From assembly GCF_000312385.1 (NCBI RefSeq), contig NZ_HE997628.1, positions 640,843 to 704,842 of the forward strand: a stretch of DNA of 64,000 nucleotides, written 5' to 3'. Positions 1 to 6,822 of this stretch are shown here, in pieces; position 1 is the first letter of the stretch, and each line of letters starts with the position of its first letter. The notes under the pieces were generated by a model that saw only the letters and a list, made by a program, of their open reading frames with translations, did no database searches and had not been told where the DNA came from. The DNA is from Tsukamurella sp. 1534 (lineage in GTDB: Bacteria > Actinomycetota > Actinomycetes > Mycobacteriales > Mycobacteriaceae). The position numbers were made by a program, and so were the translations under genes.

Positions 1-28
1 AACCACCGGTTAAACCCGGTGCGACAGC

Positions 29-1834
29 GTGGCGCGCGTGAGCTTCGCATCGAGTCGGCGGGCGTTCCTCAGGGCGGCGATCGCGTCGGGAGTGGGGGTG
101 GGCATGGGAGCGTTGCCGGATTCGCTGACCGCGGCCCTCGCCGAGCCGGCGCCGCCCGGCGGGCTGGGCGAACTCCGGCACGTGATCTTCCTGATGCAGG
201 AGAACCGATCCTTCGATCACTATTTCGGAACGCTGCGGGGCGTACGGGGCTTCGCCGACCCCGGGGCGATGCGGCTGCGCGGCGGGCGCAGCGTGTTCGA
301 GCAGCCGACCCGGTCCGGGCTCGCGGTGCAGCCCTTCGGTGTTCGCGGGGCCGCGCAGCGTCAGGACATGGACGCCGAGAACATCGACGCGCTCGACCAC
401 ACCTGGGAGGGCGGCCAGGCCGCGCTGGCGGGTGGCTGGAACGACGGGTGGATCCGCGCCAAGACCGATTCGACGATGGCCTACTACGACCGCGCCGACC
501 TCCCGTTCCACTACGCACTCGCCGACACCTTCACGATCTGCGACCACTACTTCTGTTCGGCGCCCACGTCGACCTCGCCGAACCGCAACTTCTTCTTCTC
601 CGGCACCACCGGATTCGAGCCGCGCACCGGCGAACGCGCCGTGGGCAACGACGCGTACGACGAGGGGCACCCCGGATACGACTGGCCCTGCATCGGCGAG
701 ATACTGCAGGGCGCCGGCGTCGACTGGCGGGTGTACCAGGAATGGGACACCTTCACCGACAACAACATCGAGTACTTCCGCAGATTCAAGAAGGTCTCCG
801 CCGCGGTGTTCGGCAGCATCGAGGCAGGTCCGGAGAAGTTCTACCAGGCGCTGCGCGACCTCCCGGCCGACGAGGCGCGGCGCCGTTCCGACGAGATCGA
901 CGCCCGCGCACGCGCGCTGCCGCAGCCCGACCGGGACCTGTTCTTCCGCGGGCTGCGGCGCACCGCGACAGGCACCCTCACCGACCGCATCGCCGCCGAC
1001 GTCCGGGCCGGCACCCTGCCGACCGTCAGTTACGTCGTCGCGTCGGAACGGGAATCCGAGCACCCCAGCGGATCCTCGCCCCGCGCATCGGCGAACCTCG
1101 TGCACCGCATCCTCACCGCCCTCGGCGACGCACCGGACGTGTGGCGGCGCACGGCCCTGTTCCTCACCTACGACGAGAACGACGGCTACTTCGACCACGT
1201 TCCGCCACCGCGGCCCCCGCGTGAACAGACCGACGAATGGGTCGGCGACCTGCCCCTCGGGCTCGGCAACCGGGTACCCATGACGGTCGTCTCCCCGTGG
1301 ACCGTCGGCGGATTCGTGGCCTCGGAGACGTTCGACCACACCTCGAATCTGCGCTTCCTCGAGCGCTGGCTCGGCATCGAGGTCCCCGCGATCTCCCCGT
1401 GGCGACGAACGGTCGCAGGGGATCTCACCAGCGTCTTCGACTTCCGTACACCACGTTCGCCGGCGACCCCGCCTCGCCCCGCAGCGACCGGGGCGCTCGT
1501 TCCCCGTTGGAAGCCGCACGCCCCCGGCGCCGGCGGGATGCCCGCTCAGGAGCCCGGCATCCGGCCGTCGCGCCTGGTTCCGTACCGTCCCGACGCGCAC
1601 GCCGAGGCGGCCGCCGGAGTGCTCCGGGTGCGGCTCACCAACTCCGGGCCGCGGAGCGCACACTTCACCGTGTTCCCCTACCACGCACCGGATACGGAGC
1701 CGATGCACGCCGATGTGCTCGGCTCCCAGGACATCGCCGTACCCGCCCCGGGAGGGCGCTTCGACGTCGCTGTCCACGGCCCGACGGGGGAGCGGTGGCA
1801 CTTCCTCAGCGAGGCGAACGCAGCCGCCGGATGA
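29..1834 (+). CDS. Tat-exported phospholipase C (phosphoesterase family)
   Basis: Predicted secreted phospholipase C that cleaves phospholipid head groups outside the cytoplasmic membrane. The 601-residue product opens with a twin-arginine signal (SSRRAFLRAA, about residues 8-17) followed by an Ala/Gly-rich hydrophobic stretch. The phosphoesterase signature QENRSFDHYFG lies near residue 57, and further family motifs TSPNRNFF and TYDENDGYFDHVPPP follow. The last 90 or so residues resemble one copy of the C-terminal domain that usually occurs twice, so the protein is at the short end for the family. The GTG start lies 28 bases from the window edge with no clear ribosome site; a start further upstream cannot be excluded. 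Its 3' end overlaps the convergent MerR gene by 29 bases. Confidence 0.9.
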   Translation: MARVSFASSRRAFLRAAIASGVGVGMGALPDSLTAALAEPAPPGGLGELRHVIFLMQENRSFDHYFGTLRGVRGFADPGAMRLRGGRSVFEQPTRSGLAVQPFGVRGAAQRQDMDAENIDALDHTWEGGQAALAGGWNDGWIRAKTDSTMAYYDRADLPFHYALADTFTICDHYFCSAPTSTSPNRNFFFSGTTGFEPRTGERAVGNDAYDEGHPGYDWPCIGEILQGAGVDWRVYQEWDTFTDNNIEYFRRFKKVSAAVFGSIEAGPEKFYQALRDLPADEARRRSDEIDARARALPQPDRDLFFRGLRRTATGTLTDRIAADVRAGTLPTVSYVVASERESEHPSGSSPRASANLVHRILTALGDAPDVWRRTALFLTYDENDGYFDHVPPPRPPREQTDEWVGDLPLGLGNRVPMTVVSPWTVGGFVASETFDHTSNLRFLERWLGIEVPAISPWRRTVAGDLTSVFDFRTPRSPATPPRPAATGALVPRWKPHAPGAGGMPAQEPGIRPSRLVPYRPDAHAEAAAGVLRVRLTNSGPRSAHFTVFPYHAPDTEPMHADVLGSQDIAVPAPGGRFDVAVHGPTGERWHFLSEANAAAG

Positions 1835-2798
1835 ACGCCGCGGTGTGGGCGATCCGCGTGTCCTGGTCACCCGCCAACCGTGACAACGCCGAATCCGCCG
1901 CGGCACCCGGGATCTCAGCCACAGCCTGCACCACCCGCTGGCGCACGGCGTAGTCGACGGCGGCATCGAACGCCGCCGTCAGAGCGTCCACGATCGTCTC
2001 CTCCGCATCGGCGAGCGCGGCGATCGCGCCCAGCGCCTCGGCGGCCGGCACGTCCCGCACCCCGTCGACCACCATGGTGACGAGCTCGGTGGTGGCGGCG
2101 GCGTCCCCGCGGAGCCCCAGCTCCACGGCGATGATCGACCGCACGTCGCGGTCCGGGTGCGCCAGTGCCGACCGCAGTGCGCCCGACCGGTCGGGCAACT
2201 CGGCGAGGGCCTCCGCGGCACGGCGGCGGACGGCGCTATCCTCGTCGTCCAGCCCCGCCGCGAGGTCGCGTGCTTCGGCCGCGCCCGACTGTGTCAGCGC
2301 CCAGCGGAGCGCACCCGCGACGTTCGGGCTCTCCTCCTGCAGGAGCGCTTCGGTGAGCGCGCCGACCGGGGCGCTGCCGTCGCCCGCAGCGAGTGCCGCG
2401 TGCTGACGGGCACCCGGCGAGCGTGAGCCCAACTCCGTCAGCAGCGCGACCGCGGCGAGGACCTCCTCCCACTCCTCGGGCCCCGTCCGCGCGACGTGCC
2501 CGAGGCGGCGCAGGAGCTCCGTCTCCAGCCGGATCCGCTCCTCGGTCCGTTCGATCAGGTCCGCCACCAAGGTCGACGGGGCGAACTCGGGGTCGTCGAG
2601 GGCCCGCCCGATCTCCTTGAGGCTCAGTCCCAGCGACCGCAGGCTCTCCACGTGGAAGATGCGCCGGAGATCGGGCTCCGAGTACTCGCGGTACCCGGAC
2701 CCCGACCTACCGGACGGGCGGACCAGCCCCAGTGCGTCGTAGTGCCGCAGCATGCGCGCGCTGACCCCGGAACGCCGTGCCATCTCGCCGATCCGCAC
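1806..2798 (-). CDS. MerR-family regulator with C-terminal HEAT repeats
   Basis: DNA-binding regulator. Residues 1-70 form a typical MerR winged helix (RIGEMARRSGVSARMLRHYD, then the YREYSEPDLRRI wing), followed by the dimerisation helix. In place of a small ligand pocket, residues from about 110 to the end are Ala/Leu-rich helical repeats (for example EARDLAAGLDDEDSAVRRRA) of HEAT type, so the sensing domain is probably a protein-binding scaffold. The GTG start follows the stop of the upstream HEAT-repeat gene by three bases, and its ribosome site (GGTGAGGAG) lies inside that gene, so the two are translationally coupled. Partner and target are unknown; regulation of its own operon is suggested by the MerR-type promoter at 3465-3495. 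Confidence 0.88.
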   Translation of the reverse strand: MRIGEMARRSGVSARMLRHYDALGLVRPSGRSGSGYREYSEPDLRRIFHVESLRSLGLSLKEIGRALDDPEFAPSTLVADLIERTEERIRLETELLRRLGHVARTGPEEWEEVLAAVALLTELGSRSPGARQHAALAAGDGSAPVGALTEALLQEESPNVAGALRWALTQSGAAEARDLAAGLDDEDSAVRRRAAEALAELPDRSGALRSALAHPDRDVRSIIAVELGLRGDAAATTELVTMVVDGVRDVPAAEALGAIAALADAEETIVDALTAAFDAAVDYAVRQRVVQAVAEIPGAAADSALSRLAGDQDTRIAHTAAFIRRLRSPR

Positions 2799-2801
2799 CG
2801 T

Positions 2802-3440
2802 TCACTCCTCACCGCGCGGGCCGAGCGCCGCCAGCCGGCGGGCTTCGTGCACCGCGTCGTGCAGCCCCGAATCGGGGTCCTGCATCAACCGGATCGTATC
2901 GGCGACGTGCTCCGCGACGCGCGGATCCGCCGCGCCCTCGGCGGCGACGAGCGCCTCGACCCCCTCCTCGTCGAGGCCCATCAGGGCGCGGCTCAGGCTC
3001 CGCCGGGTCTCCCCGTCGCCGTGCCCCAGCCGGCCGGCGAGGGCGCGGGCGGCGGACCGTCGGGCATCCTGCGGAACCAGCGCGACGACGGTGCGCCACG
3101 CGGCCCGGGCCACATCGTCGTCGCGGTCGCCGACGAGCGCGAGCACGGCGGTCCAGGTGCTCGCGGCGTCGGCGCGACCGATCTTCGAGAGCGTGTGCAG
3201 CGCCTGGCTGCGCGCCTGCGGCACGGCCGAATCCAGCTCGGCGTGCAGCAGCGGGACGGTGACCGGCGCGGGCATCCGCGTGAGGGCCCAGGTGAGCATG
3301 TCGCGGACGAAGAAATCGGGCTCGACCGCGCACCGCGAGATCAGCTCGGCGGCGCGATCCGGATCGGGCGCGGATCCCGCCGCGAGCGCGGCACGCAACC
3401 TGATCGAGGAATTCGGGTGATCGATGTGTGTCTGAGCCAT
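2802..3440 (-). CDS. HEAT-repeat protein
   Basis: A 212-residue all-helical protein made almost entirely of HEAT-like repeats of about 30 residues (for example AAELISRCAVEPDFFVRDML, VPLLHAELDSAVPQARSQAL, WTAVLALVGDRDDDVARAAW). There is no signal peptide or membrane segment, so it should be cytoplasmic and act by protein binding. It is first in an operon with the MerR-HEAT regulator, whose C-terminal half has the same repeat style; an origin by duplication of the repeat part is plausible. A strong ribosome site (GAAGGAGGTG) precedes the ATG. The function is unknown; it could be a partner or antagonist of the regulator. Confidence 0.8.
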   Translation of the reverse strand: MAQTHIDHPNSSIRLRAALAAGSAPDPDRAAELISRCAVEPDFFVRDMLTWALTRMPAPVTVPLLHAELDSAVPQARSQALHTLSKIGRADAASTWTAVLALVGDRDDDVARAAWRTVVALVPQDARRSAARALAGRLGHGDGETRRSLSRALMGLDEEGVEALVAAEGAADPRVAEHVADTIRLMQDPDSGLHDAVHEARRLAALGPRGEE

Positions 3441-3464
3441 GACGGCACCTCCTTCGGTGCGTCC

Positions 3465-3495
3465 AGTGCAGACCTTGTCACAGTGAGAAGGTCAA
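3465..3495 (-). promoter_or_regulatory. MerR-type promoter with 19-bp spacer and dyad operator
   Basis: On the minus strand TTGACC (3495-3490) and TGCACT (3470-3465) form -35 and -10 elements separated by 19 bases, the stretched spacing typical of MerR-activated promoters. The spacer carries a perfect inverted repeat: GACCTT at 3471-3476 and AAGGTC at 3488-3493. It lies just upstream of the HEAT-repeat gene whose operon encodes a MerR protein, so autoregulation is the natural reading. The elements are seen directly; binding is inferred. Confidence 0.7.
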
Positions 3496-3516
3496 GCGCT
3501 GCAGGTCAGACGGGTC

Positions 3517-3546
3517 GGGGAGGGCATCGTGTGCGATGCCCTCCCC
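3517..3546. terminator. Hairpin terminator downstream of the DUF1508 gene
   Basis: A perfect 13-bp stem (GGGGAGGGCATCG at 3517-3529 pairing with 3534-3546) with a TGTG loop. It lies 23 bases beyond the stop codon of the minus-strand DUF1508 gene and just upstream of the MerR-type promoter, so it should insulate the two units. There is no T-run, as is common for actinobacterial terminators. Confidence 0.65.
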
Positions 3547-3569
3547 GGAACCGGAAGTCAGTGCGACGA

Positions 3570-3755
3570 CTACTTTTCCTCGACGTCGAGCACCTTGGCG
3601 CCCTCGGCTGCGCGCTGCACGGCCGCGGCGCCGTCGTGCGCGCCCTTGCGCGACGAGTACGCCTGACCGGTGGCCACGACCTCGCCGTTGCCGGCCTTGA
3701 GGCGGAAGCGGAACTTGCCGGCGTTGTCCTCGTACACCTCGAACTTGCCTGCCAT
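3570..3755 (-). CDS. DUF1508 (YegP-like) small protein
   Basis: A 61-residue protein of the YegP/DUF1508 family, small beta-rich proteins of unknown function that are widespread in actinobacteria. The family pattern is clear: FEVYEDNAGKFRFRLKAGNG, then a Tyr/Ser/Lys-rich loop (GQAYSSRKGAHDG) and a C-terminal helix. I chose the ATG at 3755 because an AAAGG site lies ten bases upstream; an in-frame GTG three codons earlier sits too close to that site. It is monocistronic, with its own hairpin terminator. Confidence 0.85.
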   Translation of the reverse strand: MAGKFEVYEDNAGKFRFRLKAGNGEVVATGQAYSSRKGAHDGAAAVQRAAEGAKVLDVEEK

Positions 3756-3959
3756 GGTGTGCACCTTTCGTCATCGACGGTCCCCGTCATCAGGGCCGTT
3801 TCGCAGCCTATGTGCTCGTTCCGGCGAACGCTGCGTGAAGCGAACGACATGCCGGGGAGGATTCGGTGATAACGGAAATCCCGTACCAGCGGGGTCCCAG
3901 CCGGCGCCAAGCGCTCTGGCTATCGTGGAATCAGACACCCGCGAACCGAGGGGATACAC

Positions 3960-5111
3960 ATGGGGATCATGGACAAGGTCCGTGGCGAGCTGGTCGACAT
4001 CATCGAGTGGCTCGAGGACGACCGCTCCACGATGGCGTGGCGCTTCCCGCGCTACAACAACGAGATCAAGAGCGGCGCACAGCTGATCGTCCGCGAGGGG
4101 CAGCAGGCGATGTTCGTCTACCGCGGGCAGCTCGCGGATCAGTACGGGCCAGGTGGCTACACGCTGGTCTCGGAGAACATGCCGATCATGTCCACCCTGC
4201 AGGGCTGGCCGCACGGGTTCAAGAGTCCGTTCCGCAGCGAGGTGTACTTCGTCAACACCCGGCCCATCACCGATCTCCGGTGGGGAACACCGAATCCTGT
4301 CACCATCCGGGACAACGACTTCGGCATGGTCCAGGTGCGCGCCAACGGGCTCTGCGTGGTTCGCGTCGTGGACCCGCCCACGTTCCTGCGCCAGGTGATC
4401 GGCACCGACTCCAATGTCGACTCCGACGAGATCGCCGAACTGCTGCGCCGCACCATCGCGACGGCGTTCTCCGAGATGCTGCTCGAGACCGGCGTCGGCG
4501 CGATCGATCTGCAGGGCCGCCAGCGCGAACTGGCCGCGAAACTGCAGGAGTACGTCCAGTCCAAGATCCAGCAGCAGTACGGGCTCGCGTGCGAAGCCGT
4601 CGAGATGAACATCTCGTTGCCCGACGAGATCACCACCGCCATGACCCGCGGAGTCGCGCGCGGCGTGGAGGAGAAGGGCTACTACGGCAACGTCGGCGAC
4701 ATGAACCGCTTCCAACAGGGCCGGGCAGCGGACTCGATGCTCGGCGCCGCCACCAACGAGGGCGGCGGCGGAGCCGGCCAGTTCCTGGGCGCGGGCATGG
4801 GCATGGCGATGGGGCAGCAGTTCGCGCAGAACTTCCAGAGCCGGCAGGGCGCGCCGAACCCCCAGGCACAGCAGGCCTCTCCGCCGCAGGGGCAGGCCGT
4901 GCCGCCACCGCTGCCGGGCGCCGAGGTGTTCCACGTCGAGCGGAACGGGCAGGCGGCCGGCCCGTTTCCCGTCGACCAACTGCGCGGCATGGACCTCACG
5001 CCGCAGACCCTGGTCTGGTCTCCGGCGCTGCCCGCGTGGACACCGGCCGGGCAGGTGCCCGCCCTCTCCTCGCTGTTCGGCCCCACCCCGCCGCCCCTGC
5101 CTCCGCGATGA
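3960..5111 (+). CDS. SPFH/Band-7 domain protein with C-terminal GYF_2 domain
   Basis: A 383-residue stomatin/prohibitin-like protein. Residues 1-240 match the bacterial SPFH subfamily that begins MGIMDKVRGELVDIIEW and lacks a membrane anchor. Residues 240-320 are a Gly/Gln/Pro-rich linker containing the motif EEKGYYGNVGDMNRFQQG. Residues 320-372 (VFHVERNGQAAGPFPVDQL, then a TLVWSPALPAWTPAGQVP segment) form a GYF_2 domain, a predicted peptide-binding module. It overlaps the following zinc-ribbon gene by four bases (ATGA) and the third gene follows closely, so the three form an operon. Such operons are thought to act in membrane stress or membrane-associated scaffolding; the exact role is unknown. 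The ribosome site is GAGGGG. Confidence 0.88.
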   Translation: MGIMDKVRGELVDIIEWLEDDRSTMAWRFPRYNNEIKSGAQLIVREGQQAMFVYRGQLADQYGPGGYTLVSENMPIMSTLQGWPHGFKSPFRSEVYFVNTRPITDLRWGTPNPVTIRDNDFGMVQVRANGLCVVRVVDPPTFLRQVIGTDSNVDSDEIAELLRRTIATAFSEMLLETGVGAIDLQGRQRELAAKLQEYVQSKIQQQYGLACEAVEMNISLPDEITTAMTRGVARGVEEKGYYGNVGDMNRFQQGRAADSMLGAATNEGGGGAGQFLGAGMGMAMGQQFAQNFQSRQGAPNPQAQQASPPQGQAVPPPLPGAEVFHVERNGQAAGPFPVDQLRGMDLTPQTLVWSPALPAWTPAGQVPALSSLFGPTPPPLPPR

Positions 5112-6349
5112 CGGTGCCGCCCCCGCTGCCGGAGGGGCCGCGCCGCCCGCCCGCCGAACAGCGCCCGCCCGCGCCCCCGCCGCTCCCGACCAGGCCGGCG
5201 CCGCCCGCCGTGCCCGCGATGTCGCCGGCACCGTCGGCGAACGATCGCGCGATGGTCCAGCCCACCGAGCAGACCCGTACCTACCCGTGTGCCAACTGCG
5301 GCGACGCGCTGGTCTACGACCCGGCTCTGGGGGAGCTGCGGTCTCCCAGTTGCGGCAGCACGTACCCGGTGGTCCTCGACGGCGAGCGGTACATCACGTC
5401 GCACCCGCTCGAGCCCACGATGGACGCGCTGCACGAGCAGGCACGACGATCCTCCGCACCGCGGGTCGTGGACCACGAGGTGGTGTGCCAGAACTGCGGT
5501 GGGCACACGCTTTTCGCGGGCACCCTCACCGCGACGCGCTGCCCCTACTGCAACACCCCGATCCAGCGCACCGACATCCAGGTCGCGCCCGCGCGGCTGC
5601 CCGTCGACGGCATCCTCCCGCTGCGAGTGGGGCAGGACCAGGCGCGCACCAACATCGAGGCGTGGGTCAACAGCCGCTGGTTCGCGCCGCGGGAGTTCAA
5701 GAAGTACCGCGTGCTGGGATCCTTCACCAGCGTCTACCTCTCGTACTACAGCTACGACGCCGAAGTCACCACCGACTACTCGGGCTCCCGCGGCGTGCAC
5801 CGCACGCGCAGGGACCGCGACGGCAACATCCAGACCTACACCGACTGGTGGCCCGTCAGCGGCCGCGTGCACGACAGCATCCGGCACCTCACGGAGTGCG
5901 CCAACCTGGGGCTCGACGAGCCGCGGGTGCGCGAACTCGAACCGTGGCCGGCTGAGCACGCCGTCGCGTACACCCCCGAGTTCGTCGCCGGCCACCTGGC
6001 GCGCACCTACGACGGTGACGCGGGCCAGGTCTTCGAGCGCCAGGCCCGGCCGCGCATCGAGGGCATCGTCGAGAACACCGTGCGCCGCGACATCGGCGGC
6101 GACGAGCAGCGGATCAGCCGGATGAATCCCGTCTTCCAATCGATCGACTTCGTCTACCTGCTGATGCCCGTGTGGCTGCTCACCGTGACCTTCGCCGACA
6201 AACCCTTCCAGGTGTTCGTCAACGGGATCACCGGCGAGGTCCAGGGCCAGCGCCCCTGGAGCGCGATCAAGATCACGATGGCGGTGCTCGCCGGTGTCCT
6301 TCTCGTCGCGCTGGGGGTATACCTCTACATGCAGACGCGAGGAGGGTGA
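5108..6349 (+). CDS. Zinc-ribbon membrane protein partner of the SPFH protein
   Basis: A 413-residue protein: a Pro-rich N terminus (1-55), a zinc-ribbon-like segment (C61-x2-C64 ... S79-P-S-C82), a complete second ribbon (CQNCGG ... CPYCN, about 125-155), a large conserved region, and one transmembrane helix at the C terminus (IKITMAVLAGVLLVALGVYL). It probably faces the cytoplasm as a tail-anchored protein. The first ribbon has Ser where the third Cys is expected, so it may not bind zinc. The ATG overlaps the SPFH stop (ATGA), giving translational coupling. No enzymatic function is evident; a scaffold or adaptor working with the SPFH protein is an inference. Confidence 0.8.
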   Translation: MTVPPPLPEGPRRPPAEQRPPAPPPLPTRPAPPAVPAMSPAPSANDRAMVQPTEQTRTYPCANCGDALVYDPALGELRSPSCGSTYPVVLDGERYITSHPLEPTMDALHEQARRSSAPRVVDHEVVCQNCGGHTLFAGTLTATRCPYCNTPIQRTDIQVAPARLPVDGILPLRVGQDQARTNIEAWVNSRWFAPREFKKYRVLGSFTSVYLSYYSYDAEVTTDYSGSRGVHRTRRDRDGNIQTYTDWWPVSGRVHDSIRHLTECANLGLDEPRVRELEPWPAEHAVAYTPEFVAGHLARTYDGDAGQVFERQARPRIEGIVENTVRRDIGGDEQRISRMNPVFQSIDFVYLLMPVWLLTVTFADKPFQVFVNGITGEVQGQRPWSAIKITMAVLAGVLLVALGVYLYMQTRGG

Positions 6350-6352
6350 GAC

Positions 6353-6787
6353 ATGCCGTGGTTGATCGTGGTCCTGTTGATCGTCGTGGTGCTCGCGGTC
6401 CTCGGGGCGACGGCCTTCGCCGTGGCCCTGGTGCGGAACAGCCGCAAACAGCAGCAGGCTGAGGCGGCGATGCCCTTCCCGTCGCGCGCCCCGATCGCGT
6501 GGTCGGGCTCGCACGTGCCCGAGGCACGGCTGCACCGCCGGATCCGGAAGTCGCTGCTCGCGTTCGAGCAGCCCGCGGGTGCCCTGACGGCGGCGCAGCT
6601 CGACGCGCAGGTGACGCTCACCGTCGCCGCGCAGGAACTGGACGACCGACTCGTGACGATCGCGTCGCTCCCGGAGACGGAGAAGGGGCCGGCGCTGGAG
6701 TCGGCCACCGCCGACGTCTCGGACCTCGAGCGACGGATCGCGGAGACCGTGGTCGTGCGGCCGAAGCTGCCGCCCTCGGCGACCTGA
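6353..6787 (+). CDS. Small single-pass membrane protein, third gene of the SPFH operon
   Basis: A 144-residue protein with an N-terminal transmembrane helix (WLIVVLLIVVVLAVLGATAF) and a soluble region rich in Ala, Glu and Leu that is probably coiled or helical (residues 55-140). It starts three bases after the zinc-ribbon gene, with a GAGGAGGG site inside that gene's end, so it is cotranscribed with the SPFH gene. I recognise no named domain. Topology suggests a short outside tail and a cytoplasmic helical domain. Confidence 0.72.
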   Translation: MPWLIVVLLIVVVLAVLGATAFAVALVRNSRKQQQAEAAMPFPSRAPIAWSGSHVPEARLHRRIRKSLLAFEQPAGALTAAQLDAQVTLTVAAQELDDRLVTIASLPETEKGPALESATADVSDLERRIAETVVVRPKLPPSAT

Positions 6788-6793
6788 CGAAAC

Positions 6794-6816
6794 CTGTCGG
6801 TGGAGATCACTAGACT
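6794..6816 (+). promoter_or_regulatory. DNA-damage (PafBC/RecA-NDp type) promoter of polA
   Basis: CTGTCGGTG (6794-6802), an 8-base spacer, then TAGACT (6811-6816). This fits the mycobacterial RecA-independent damage promoter TTGTCRGTG-N8-TAnnnT with one mismatch at the first base. The -10 box ends six bases before the GTG start of polA, predicting a leaderless transcript. The same arrangement precedes uvrB and uvrA in this window. Confidence 0.75.
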
Positions 6817-6822
6817 GCCGGT

